Source: Setophaga petechia (Eukaryota > Chordata > Aves > Passeriformes > Parulidae). From it: a stretch of DNA of 64,000 nt. Shown here piece by piece: positions 13,901 to 22,729 of this stretch; position 1 is the stretch's first letter; the number at the start of each line of letters is the position of its first letter. Location: positions 1,180,501 to 1,244,500 of the forward strand of contig JANCRA010000060.1 in the NCBI GenBank assembly GCA_024362935.1. The letters are read 5' to 3'. The notes beneath the pieces are model-generated. The model did not search any database, was not told the origin of the DNA, and worked only from the letters and a program-made list of their open reading frames with translations. The position numbers were made by a program, and so were the translations under genes.

Positions 13901-16900
13901 GATATTCAATATCAAGAGATAACATTGATATCTCTTAAGATAGAATTATCATTATTAATAGCTTGACTTAGGCATGTTTTCTGTTGGAACCTTAGCCTTC
14001 ATTCCTTCAAAATCTATTTTTGCACAGCTGTACTAGTACATATTGATGTTAAAAACAAGATCACTGGGAAGCTGATTGCCTTTTTCTGCATTTTACTGTC
14101 TGCAGAGAGCTGCAGTCAGACTGTAACTTCTGTCATAACCATGCTTAGACTAGACAGTGTGATACTCTGCTAAAAATACACCTTTCTCAGCCTCATCGGT
14201 GACTGTCTGTTGTGGATGTCCTCTGGTGGAAGTTGGTGTCAGAATGTGTTTACAGTTGGGCAGAGGTTTTTGGCTTCCTACCTTTACAAGTTCTTAATTT
14301 CTTCATTGGTCTGCTTTTACAGTTCTATTGATAAGAACAAATAAGCTGTTGCAGTACCTAGAGATAATCAGAATTACTACCAGCAATGTCAACATTTCAT
14401 TTTAACTCACTCATTACTGTCACTTCAGGTCAGAGGTCCAGCTTAAAGTACTGGTATGAAAAGGACTGGTTAAGTAATGGTCACATGCATGGCTTAGCGT
14501 TTTTAGAAGAAAATTACTCCCACCAGAATGCCAAGAAGATAGTGGCCACTCACCAGCTGCTTGGTGATGTACAGCGAGTGATCGAAGTCCTGCACGGGCT
14601 GCAGCTGAAGATGAGCATATTACAGTAAGCAGCATTTAAGTATCAGCCGGCACGTTCTCGTCGGGAATTAGACTGCAAATGTAAAAACAACCAGAAATTC
14701 AGACTTGAATTTGTGCTGTGTGGATTTAAAACGTAGTTTGAATTGCTGATGTGAGCTTGGGAAGGACTTGGCTATTTGAAAACTGTTTAAGTGGGATGAG
14801 TGTAAATGGACAATGGGTATAGAAAGGGTTAAACTAATAAAACTAATGACAGTTTTTCCTAAATCACCCAAATGGATTTTAAGTAAGAACAGGATAGACT
14901 TTGAACTCATGGCGCCGTTTTTGCAGCACTTGCTTTCTCCATTCCAGGAAATCTGGTCATAGCTTCTCCAAGAGGAATCAGATCTTTTTGTTTGGTACAC
15001 TATCTTGTTTTGGTGCAGTGGGAGAGTGGTCAAACTCTCAGCAACCTGCAGTGCTTCATTTCTGAAATGTTATTTCAGCTATATCTACAGAAAATAACAG
15101 TTATTTACATAAAAGATTTTTTCCTATCAATTCAAATTTTTTGTGTATTTTCCTATTTAAAGTCAACCTTGGGTTCTGATGACTGAAAAAAAAATTAAAT
15201 CTAGCAGTTTTAAATTTAGATTAATTTCTGCTGCTAATAAATTGCAAATATTGAAACAAAATGTTCCATGAAGGGCCAGCATTGGTGAGAAGTCGTATGT
15301 GTATGTTTGTATTCTTCAAGTTTTTTCTTAATGCAAACCTTGGCTTTTTTTTTTCCCCTTAATTATTCTTACTTAACTTCTTTGTGCAAGAGGATAGTTT
15401 GCTTAGTCACTTTGGCATTTAAATTCGATGGTTTACTTTTTTATGTTTGAACAGAAATAAAGAACACCCTGACTTAAAGCTTTGGTGTCATCCATGGAAG
15501 CACATCACGGTGGATGAAAAAATCCATACAAAACACATCATTCACTTTGAGGAAAACTGTTGCAAAGAGGAGACAGCAAGTTACAGAACTTGGAATGGGA
15601 CAGTTGAGAAACCCTCAACAATTCCTTCTGTGGAGGAATCTTACATTACGAGTGAACACTGTTACCAGAAGCCTCGGGCCTACTACCCTGCCATAGAGCA
15701 GAGGCTGGTTGTGGAAACGAGAGGTTCAGCCATGGATGATGGAGTAAACAGAATAAGGGAGAATGGGGATGATACCTTCTCAGAGAGGTTTGGCTGGAAT
15801 CTGGACCAAGAAATATGCAAGATGGAAAATGATTCTAAACACAATTACTCTAAGGTATTTTTATTAAAATAGCCTTCTCTAGCAAAGAGCATGTATTTTC
15901 CTGGCAACCTGCAAACCTCAGCCTTTTAAAATACTTTTTGGTCTGTTTGTGTTTATTTTTTTGTTAGACTGTTAAATTTAAGTTGCCAGTAACAACTAAA
16001 ATGATAAATGTGATCAACTCCTTCATTTTATATTATAATTTAGAACTCTTAAGTTGATTTCTGGACCCCAAGTTGTTTGAAGAGTGTGGACCATGTATTA
16101 TGGTCCACTGGTAGCTCATTGCTGCTTACTTATGTGTACTTTTAAATGCAACATAAACACTAACAGAGAGAGAACAGGCCAAGCATGTATGGTATTACCA
16201 AATACACTGATAGGCCAGCTTCTAACTATGTCCATCCTGTTTCCATATTCTTTCTAATAGCTAAATTAATTTTGGGTTCTTCAGGCAGCATTTCAAGATT
16301 GGGAAAAAAAGGTATCAGCCTGAAATTTTTTTTTTTAAAGACTGTTTTTCTTTTTTTAAAGACTGGTTTTTTTTAAAGACCGTGGAATAGTCCTGTATCT
16401 TCTTCCTACTGTAGCCCTTCAGGTCTGGCTTTTCAATGCTTGGTTCTCATTGTCATCTCTTGTCAGCCTAGTAGAGGGCTTTCTGCTCTCCAGTGCAAAA
16501 ATTTTACTTCTTTTAGTACCAATTCCTATGAAATGTGGGATGAGAAATATTGAAAACCCTCTGGGAAATGAGTGAAGCCCCTCTGCTCTGGAGCCAGGCT
16601 AGGGGAGCTATGGGTGTTCACCTAGAGAAGGATCCAGGGAGACCTGAGAGCCCCTTCCAGTGCCTAAAGGGCTCCTGGAGAACTGGACTTGGGACAAGGG
16701 ATGGAGGGACAGGACAAGAGGGAATGGCCTTAAGATGAAGGAGTCTAGATTTTAGATGGGATATTAGGAAGAAATTCTTCCCTGTGAGGGTGGTGAGCAC
16801 CTGGCAAAAGTTGTCCAGAGAAGCTGTGGCTGCCCCTGGATTCCTGGAAGTGTCCAAGGCCAGGTTGGATGGGGCTTGGAGCAACTTGAGGTAGCGGAAG

Positions 16901-19581
16901 GTTTTGGAACTTCTTTTGGAACCTCTTCCAACCCAAACTACGGTACAATTTTATGATTCCATTAAATACTGAGCTCCCTTTTTTTAGATTAAAGGTTAGG
17001 ATAGCTCTTGCTTCATCCATATGTAAGTTGTAATTTGCTACTTTTAACTTCTCTGTCAGTCTGTTGAGATTGTGTTTTGTTTCCTAGAAAGGAAAATACT
17101 TTGGTTCTTGAATCTTAAAGAGCCTTTTTCTAAAGGATCATATTTCAGCAGAAGGATGAGAAAAGTAGGGGAATAGAATGAGCACTGCTGATGTTGTAGT
17201 CAGGTTTTGTAAGGAGTGGTAATGCTTGTTTGGAGATGGTTCAACAAAAGTTTTAGTAGAATATTGATTAGATTGCTTAAGGAAAAATCCCTTTTCACTC
17301 CTGAATTTTTGTTTGCTCTTTAGTTGATTTAGTTGATTATTGTAAGGTGCATTGTACTGTATTGTCAGGTTCTAGGAACTGCTTCAGCATTCTCTGAGAT
17401 GCACAGATTAAGTGCAGGATCTTCCAGATGAACAGCGGCAGGGAGAGAACCACACATGTGTATGTTACCTTCAGAAAACCAGATGTTACTAAAGTACAAA
17501 TAATTTTTAGCAAAATACCCATAAAAATATGTTTATATTTAGATCATCTTGCCCAAACTAGGTTGGTGTCTGTTTGTGGTCTGTGTCTCTATCACTCACT
17601 GGCCTATGATGAGTTCGGCAATTATAGGGGACTGGGAGGACTCAAGCAGTTTGGCTCCCCAATTCTCTTTCACTGTAACAAATACTTAATGTGTCTTTTT
17701 CTGCTAGGTGAGAGAGTCTGCCTCTAAGAAAGTCTCTCCAGAGGAAGCTATTGAAATGAAATTGCTGGAAAAAGACAAAGAAGGAGTAGTGAACTCACAG
17801 CTGCAGTGGCAGCTCAATCTTTTAGCTCACGTGGAATCTTTACAAGACGAAGTCATACACAGAATGGATTTCATTGAGAAGGAGCTAGATGGTAAGTAGT
17901 GTTATTCTAGTTTAAAAAACTAATTTTTTTAATTGACCTACCTGTTCAAAACATGTTAACCAGAATTTTACTTCTTCAGACCTACAAAGAGATTAATGTT
18001 CCATTATCACATTCTCTAAATAGAAAATAGACAGGCTGCTGATGTGGGGGGTGAATTTTAAAACAAAGACCAGAATTTCACAGAAGGAGTTCTAGTTAGG
18101 TCATCTCTAAATAGTTGCATCAGCTGTTGTACTGGAACATCTTTGTGTCTTTTTGGGTTTAGTCTTTTGTCATTTTCCAAAACTTTTCTATGTGTCTGCA
18201 TTTCTCTGTTCTTCAGGGACTTGCTGGCTATGTTAGCCCGTTCTGAGTAGCCTCTGCAGTGCACGAGGCTCTTACCCTTTCCTGTCTTTTCCAAATTCTT
18301 CATCTAAATATATTCTAAGATTTTTGTTGTAATGGAAAACTTCTAAATCCTTTGTGTTGCATTGAATGATCCGGGATAGTTCTTCTTTACATTGTTAAGT
18401 CTGACCATTGGTTGTGTAGTGGTTGTAACAGTAGCTTTACTTGCAGGGGAATCCAACTTCTGCCCAAGTAAGAGCCGTCTTTGTAAGTAAGGTACTGAAA
18501 AGTTGGACAGCTAAGGGGCTATTTCAGGTAAAGAAGATCAGTCAGGGCTGTGCTGCCTAAAAAGCTCTGGTTCCAAAAAGTTGGAATTTTTGTACCTGCT
18601 GCTGAGCAGAGGTCTATGCAGTGTGTTGCTGCTTTGAGCGGGAACTTTCTTACTCCAAGGTGGGATGTGTCAGTAACGAGTGATGGCTGCTGGTTCTGCA
18701 GCAGGTGCTGCCCATAGGTGAAATTTACCTGTTGATCTGGTTGGTGGCAAGGCTGCTCTTGGTAAAGGTATTTATTCTGTCTTCAAGGTTTCAGTCTCCA
18801 TCTGCAGTACTATCAACATCCCCAGAACTCAGTCTAACCTGACCATCTTCCTTGTGAGCATGTTACGTTGTCACTTGACTTGTCTTCTGCTGGGGGGGCG
18901 GGGAGGTGTGGATTTCTTGTTTCTCACAGAGAAGCTTTTTAAAGCAGAAGTTTATTTTCTTTATGGAGCATTCTGCTGCTTTGTGCTTTTGATCTTCATC
19001 CCCATTTTGTGTTACCCAGTTCTGACTTGGTCACTTGTGTTCTGTATTGATGACAGATCTCTTTCATTCTGATAGTCCCATTTTTGATGGTGTAAACTCC
19101 CTGTACCACAGTTTCTTTGCGTGAAATTGACACAGATCAGAAGAAGTTTAGCATGAGGTTTCACAATGTCTGGTCCAGAGTTTTCCTTTCCTGCTTTTTC
19201 TTAGGAGCAGCATCTTCTCCCTCCATCCCCATGTGAATTATTTGGTAATGTGTCAAAAGTTACTTGCAGAGATTGGTGTGAGGTGTTCGGTTCTATGATT
19301 TCTCAAATAACTGTTAAAAATATTGCCCACTGCCTTCTCAAGATTTACAAGATATTTAAAGAAAAGTTCTTGTTTTGTGACTTCAGATGAGCTGTTTGCT
19401 GGGAACTGCAGTAGTGATGAATTTTGCTTTCTTTGCAGTTCTGGAGAGTTGGCTGGATTACACAGGAGAGCTGCAACCCCCAGAACCACTGGCTCGACTG
19501 CCCCAGCTCAAACATTGCATAAAGCAGCTGATAACAGACTTGGGCAAAGTGCAGCAGATCGCGCTGTGCTGCTCCATGTGA
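615..19581 (+). CDS. PHF20: PHF20 (PHD finger protein 20), 3' part of the gene, seven coding exons
   Basis: Exons: 615-776, 3033-3202, 9932-10031, 14429-14624, 15455-15854, 17708-17891, 19439-19581. All internal borders are GT-AG and the phases chain without a break into about 450 codons ending in TGA. The product matches the C-terminal part of PHF20 (about 1010 residues in human): an acidic serine-rich linker, a Cys4-His-Cys3 PHD finger split over exons 2 and 3, the conserved [19 protein letters not shown] block, and a C-terminal helical region ending IALCCSM (human ends CCST). The Tudor, AT-hook and C2H2 parts lie left of the window. By family knowledge PHF20 is a nuclear reader of the MOF/NSL H4K16 acetyltransferase complex; its Tudor domain binds methylated p53 and its PHD finger binds methylated H3K4. 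The paralogue PHF20L1 is less likely, because the sequence follows PHF20 and the neighbours are SLA2 and NDRG3. Confidence 0.95.
2066..2109. repeat. 22-bp tandem duplication
   Basis: Two head-to-tail copies, 2066-2087 and 2088-2109, each starting TCTCACCCTTTGACAA and differing at two bases. They lie in the PHF20 intron between 776 and 3033, which otherwise shows nothing. Confidence 0.85.
2102..2131. repeat. Perfect 12-bp inverted repeat (hairpin)
   Basis: AAACTGTATCTT at 2102-2113 is followed after a 6-base loop by its exact reverse complement at 2120-2131. The left arm overlaps the second copy of the tandem duplication. Function unknown. Confidence 0.85.
3033..3202 (+). CDS. PHF20: PHF20 exon: acidic stretch and first zinc ligands of the PHD finger
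   Basis: Acceptor TTGTACAG, donor CAG|GTATGA, 170 bp. The peptide includes DVTTNPDEE and IVRCVCE...ENDFMIQ. The two cysteines of RCVC are the first PHD zinc ligands. The exon ends in phase 0 just before the next ligand pair. Confidence 0.95.
5734..6200 (-). mobile_element. LTR-like retrovirus-derived sequence, minus orientation
   Basis: It begins TGTGCTGGTTTGAAAG, a start typical of avian ERV LTR termini, and carries a short internal palindrome GGTTT...AAACC. I recognise the pattern from bird LTRs read in reverse. The expected antisense AATAAA is eroded (CATTAGG where TTATTAGG would be). The right end is not resolved and no target-site duplication was found. Confidence 0.45.
7440..8040 (-). 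mobile_element. GC-rich, LTR-like segment, minus orientation
   Basis: Base composition changes sharply from AT-rich intron to GC-rich. In reverse it contains AATAAA (complement of 7473-7478) and, upstream of that, a GC-rich tract with CpGs and a long G run. This arrangement fits an ERV LTR or leader region. No TG...CA ends with a duplication were found, so assignment is tentative. Confidence 0.3.
7913..7946. repeat. Homopolymer of 34 C
   Basis: Uninterrupted C tract, read as G on the minus strand, inside the GC-rich LTR-like segment. The length is likely unstable and may be mis-sequenced. Confidence 0.9.
8040..8840 (-). other. Unassigned sequence between two LTR-like segments
   Basis: Possibly internal ERV or unrelated insertion. 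A 72-codon minus frame at 8241-8459 is open but resembles nothing I know. Two stretches near 8550 and 8650 are similar to each other (TTTATC near CAGTAAACC and CAGCAGACC, then TTTGTTTGTAAAG), an imperfect direct repeat. Confidence 0.3.
8840..9569 (-). mobile_element. LTR-like element, minus orientation
   Basis: Read on the minus strand it starts TGTAAAACCACCCTGG at 9569. It has a TATA-like TATATAAGC near 9033-9041 and AATAAA (complement of 8879-8884) about 155 bp later, the spacing of a retroviral U3-R. Ends were not confirmed by a duplication. It lies antisense to PHF20. Confidence 0.45.
9932..10031 (+). CDS. PHF20: PHF20 exon: core of the PHD finger
   Basis: Acceptor TTTGAACAG and donor G|GTACAG, 100 bp. 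It encodes [14 protein letters not shown] and [11 protein letters not shown], giving the second Cys pair, the His and Cys ligands, and the final Cys pair. Together with the previous exon all eight zinc ligands are present, so the domain looks functional. Confidence 0.96.
10488..11586 (-). mobile_element. Solo LTR, ERVL-type (copy A), with 5-bp target-site duplication
   Basis: The LTR is 10493-11581 (1089 bp), flanked by the exact duplication CCTGC at 10488-10492 and 11582-11586. On the minus strand it starts TGTGTTGGTTTTGCCCAG and ends in CA. AATAAA is the complement of 10664-10669. A 5-bp duplication and this terminus suit avian ERVL-like LTRs. It sits antisense in a PHF20 intron and is related to the copy at 57927-59312. 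Open frames within it are LTR chance frames. Confidence 0.88.
11587..14428 (+). other. PHF20 intron remainder
   Basis: AT-rich, no exon, RNA gene or repeat recognised. Confidence 0.6.
14429..14624 (+). CDS. PHF20: PHF20 exon: conserved block after the PHD finger
   Basis: Acceptor CACTTCAG, donor TTACA|GTAAGC, 196 bp. It encodes [19 protein letters not shown] and then the invariant-looking run to LQLKMSILQ. It is near identical to human PHF20 from about residue 705 and is the most conserved exon in the window. Confidence 0.96.
15455..15854 (+). CDS. PHF20: PHF20 exon: large, less conserved C-terminal exon
   Basis: Acceptor TTGAACAG; the first A completes a CAA (Gln) codon. Donor TAAG|GTATTT, 400 bp. 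It encodes [15 protein letters not shown] and later [19 protein letters not shown], matching human EHPDLPLWCQPWK and [19 protein letters not shown]. The first 45 or so residues are more diverged. Confidence 0.95.
16325..16383. repeat. T-rich tandem repeat with AAAGACTG units
   Basis: Three copies of AAAGACTG or AAAGACCG separated by runs of seven to ten T. This is a simple-repeat expansion in a PHF20 intron. Confidence 0.7.
16555..16960 (+). mobile_element. CR1 LINE 3' fragment
   Basis: Diverged avian CR1 tail: GGATATTAGGAAGAAATTCT, GTGAGGGTGGTGAGCACCTGG and the end CCTCTTCCAACCCAAAC...TATGATTCC are the usual CR1 3' landmarks. It lies in the PHF20 intron 15855-17707. It is 5'-truncated, as is normal for CR1, and has no intact frame. 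Confidence 0.85.
17708..17891 (+). CDS. PHF20: PHF20 exon: C-terminal helical segment
   Basis: Acceptor TCTGCTAG, donor GATG|GTAAGT, 184 bp. The peptide runs from [14 protein letters not shown] to [19 protein letters not shown], matching human YVSKKALPEEA and [19 protein letters not shown]. The end is a charged helix likely to form a coiled coil. Confidence 0.95.
17892..19438 (+). other. Last PHF20 intron
   Basis: 1.55 kb; no known repeat or conserved element recognised. Confidence 0.6.
19439..19581 (+). CDS. PHF20: PHF20 last coding exon
   Basis: Acceptor CTTTGCAG, stop TGA at 19579-19581. It encodes [19 protein letters not shown] and ends QIALCCSM, against CCST in human. The frame in the upstream intron also happens to be open. 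Confidence 0.96.
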
Positions 19582-20537
19582 GCCTGGAGAGCTCTGGGCT
19601 GGGACTGCCTGCAAAGCTGCAGTACCTGATGGGAGCACATCTGAATCTGTAAATTAAGCTAGCATGATGCTTGCATGGGATGCAGATTGACATCAGGGAC
19701 TTGTGAAGAAGTGTTGTTCAAAGAAGAGCAAAAAGGTTATTTCAGGTCTATTAGACAATTACAATGCTGTGGAAAAGGTCATACTCTTGTCTCCTGTTGC
19801 CTGTTGGTTGATAAGTTAGGCTAAAATTTTCACTCCCTACAAGTTGTTCATCAAAATGGTAGACTTCTTCATCATTAAATTGACTAAAAATTGTGCCACT
19901 GAAAAACAGAGTTCTAAGAGCCAAAAAAGTTTGGTTGACAGGGGTTGTAAATAACTTTGTGTAGTTTAAGTGACTCATGTCATGTTTTATTTCTTCTGGT
20001 TTATGCATACTAGCACTCAGTATTTAATCATTAGGAGATGTTATAACAGTTTCAGACTTAGTAAGTATGAATGTCCAGCTCTTGACTATAAGTGTTATGT
20101 GGAGGTTTTCAAGTAACAGTGGCCTGCCCCACACTTCTGTTACAGTAAATAACGTAGCAGGAGGTCACAGGTGGATTGCACTTGCTTTCCATATCTATCC
20201 TCTCACTGTCACATGACCTGGTACTACCCATGAAGGTGGTGTTTGTGTGTATTCTTGAGCTCTTCAATCCGGCCATCCTGTGCCTCCTGCAGCAGTTGCT
20301 GGGGGATCCCCTCGTTGCAGTAGTATGGAATGCAGCCAGGAAAGGACTGGAGCCACGCTCTGAGTTCAGACCGCAGCATGGTCTGTCATGGATGTGATAT
20401 ATTTTCTACCCATTTGTTAATAATTGCCATTCCGGTTATATTTGGAAATCTAGATTTTTTTTTTTTTCAATACTCTGGATGTGTTCATTGTAAAGACTTG
20501 CTATGAATATGTGGTTTTGGGAATCAGTTTTTGTGTA

Positions 20538-20543
20538 AATAAA
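20538..20543 (+). promoter_or_regulatory. PHF20 proximal poly(A) signal AATAAA
   Basis: Canonical hexamer about 0.96 kb after the stop, followed by GT-rich sequence. Confidence 0.55.
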
Positions 20544-22071
20544 GCCTCGAGATCTATGCATGAGGTGCTGTCCTTGCAGACAGTGAATGGGTTATTATCT
20601 TAAATGCTCTTGTGTTCACAAAGTCCCTTTTTATACCTTAAGTTTTAGTTTTTAGTTTATATTTACTTTGTGATGTAGGTGACAAGGCTGCTGATGTTCA
20701 GTCAAGTTATACAGAACCTTTGGAACGTTGTGAGCATTTGAGAGGTTCAGAGCTCCACCACTGAGAGCTGCAGATCATCGCTCCTGAAATAATGGCTGTA
20801 ACTTCAGTTTTCCTTCACGGACATTGCTGAGTTCAGTTCCCTATGGAACACAGTGAGCTGGTTTTGCAGTGAGAGGGTGTCCTTAAAAAGCTGGATTTGT
20901 TACTCTTATTTTATTGTGTGCAGTGGTACTGCCAAAGGGTAACATTGAAACAGAGTTGTAATGGAAAGGCCCATACCTGTACAAATTACTAATTTGGAAT
21001 ATATATCTGTAATGTTTTTATTCTGCAAAGAATAATGAAAACTTGAAATATCCAGTATTATTGTAGGAGCTACAGTCTCTACATGGTGAATATTTTCTTT
21101 CCTTCAGAAAACAAAATAATTAGGCTGCTCTAGCTAGTAACTATGACTTTTATGCCAAGATTCAGTTCAGGCAATAATTTGTCTCACAGTTGTATAGTAC
21201 TATATTGGTATATAGTGAATACAACGTACAGACAGCAGAAAAACAAACTTTCTTTTCTGTAACACAATTGGAATAAAGCTTACATTGTATTTTAAGGATC
21301 ACTTGGCTCTCTGAAGATGAGACCAGTGCTTATACCTTGGCTCATTCCTGTCAGGTACCTGAGCTCATGTAGCTCAGAACAGCATCAGAGGAGCCTCCCA
21401 GGCAGCTGGTGATGTTCAGGTGGAATAGAGCAGAAAAGGCATTCCCTGGTTCCAGCCTGTAAAGCAGGACGCGCTGTGTGGGAACAGCTTGGTTGTGCTC
21501 CCAGTCTGAGGGCATTCAAGCACTCAGTCCCTCAGCTGGCTTCTTGCTCCTAAGGGGGATTTCTTCTCAAGCAGTGGTTTTTGTGTGCTCATTGTGTATT
21601 TTCACTTGTCAGTTTGTTTTTGCTCAGGGCAGTATTGGAGGTTTGGAAGAAAAGGCATTTCCTATGGGTAGATCAAGTTGCAGACCCTGGAGACTTGCAT
21701 CCCTTCAGTAGTGCTGGGGAAGCCCTTGCAGATAAAGACTGAAAATATTTATTTAAAATAGAGTAGTACTTCTCGTATTCAGGGAAGATTCTTCATTGTG
21801 CTCTGCCTGGATTCATTTCTGTCCCTTTTTTTGCAAGTTTTCTCATTGTTATTTTTAGTCTGGACCAGCTGTTCAGACTGACAGGTCACTTTCTTGTTTC
21901 TTTAAATCACTGGTAAGTGAATGCAACGTGGAGCCTTGATGAACTGAGCAAACATTGCACTGTGGGTACACGTGTTTGTTGATGCACTATTAGAACCAAG
22001 GGGCTGTACATAGAATTTTGTTTTGGAGCAATATTTGCAAAACTTGAAAACTTCTGTATCTTGGTGTTTGG

Positions 22072-22077
22072 AATAAA
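22072..22077 (+). promoter_or_regulatory. PHF20 distal poly(A) signal AATAAA
   Basis: Overlapping AATAAATAAA about 2.5 kb after the stop, followed by a T-rich stretch (TTTTTGTTGTTTAAATTC). Best candidate for the full-length end. Confidence 0.6.
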
Positions 22078-22328
22078 TAAAAAATAGGTTTTTGTTGTTT
22101 AAATTCTTAGTAAAGTTTTTGTTTCAATTAATGATAACTCAAATAATTTTGGAAATTTTCCCTTTGCATTACTTTGAAATGCAAGTACTGTAGTTTGTCA
22201 GGTATATATAACTCTTAACTGTTGCTAAAGTCTGGAGATTACTATTTTCCAGAACTATGTTATATAAATATCCTTAATAGTGTATTGGATATTGTTTAAT
22301 GAGGAGCTCATACATTTTGTTCCCAAAT

Positions 22329-22385
22329 CTAATATATGTAGTATATTAGTACCAATATATGTAACGTATTAGTACCTAGTATGTG
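22329..22385. repeat. Short AT-rich tandem duplication
   Basis: About 23-bp units built on AATATATGTA...TATTAGTACC repeat twice. Minor intergenic simple repeat. Confidence 0.6.
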
Positions 22386-22389
22386 TGAT

Positions 22390-22729
22390 CCGACCCTAAT
22401 TTTTGTTCTGTTTGGATGAGCAGCCTGTCAGGGGCAGCTGCAGCAGCTCAGAGGAAACACAGCATTAGCGATGGTGTGAAGCAAGGAGCTCTGGATGCAG
22501 TTGAACAATCCATACAGAGAAAATGCATGGCAAGAGGAGGAAGCTGGGGAGGGCTGGAGAAGCAGTGTACTTGGCCCAGGGTGCCTGAAGGCAGGGACAG
22601 GCATTGATGTACCTTCAGCTTCCATCTCTTCCCTCTCAGTTTCCCCAGTGGGAGCAAAGCAGATGTATTCCCTTGTCATACCAAATTTTGCTTTCTAACT
22701 TCATTCTCAAAAAAAAAAAAAAAAAAAAA
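22390..22729 (+). other. Segment ending in a 21-A tract, possible processed insertion
   Basis: The run of A at 22709-22729 follows a stretch richer in GC than its surroundings, with a 63-codon frame at 22416-22607. That would fit an old processed transcript, but I recognise no parent gene and found no flanking duplication. The A tract alone could equally be a simple repeat. Confidence 0.25.

Larger units (their letters stand above)
19582..22095 (+). other. PHF20: PHF20 3'UTR with three candidate poly(A) signals
   Basis: AT-rich, no supported coding. AATAAA hexamers occur at 20538-20543, 21272-21277 and 22072-22077; the last is followed by AT-rich sequence. Mammalian PHF20 mRNAs have a 3'UTR of roughly 2 kb, so the last site is a fair guess for the main end and the first two for shorter forms. 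Which are used is inference. Confidence 0.65.

Noticed and set aside
20176..20397. 73-codon plus frame after PHF20
   Set aside because: It is within the 3'UTR, has no similarity to a known protein and no start context of note.
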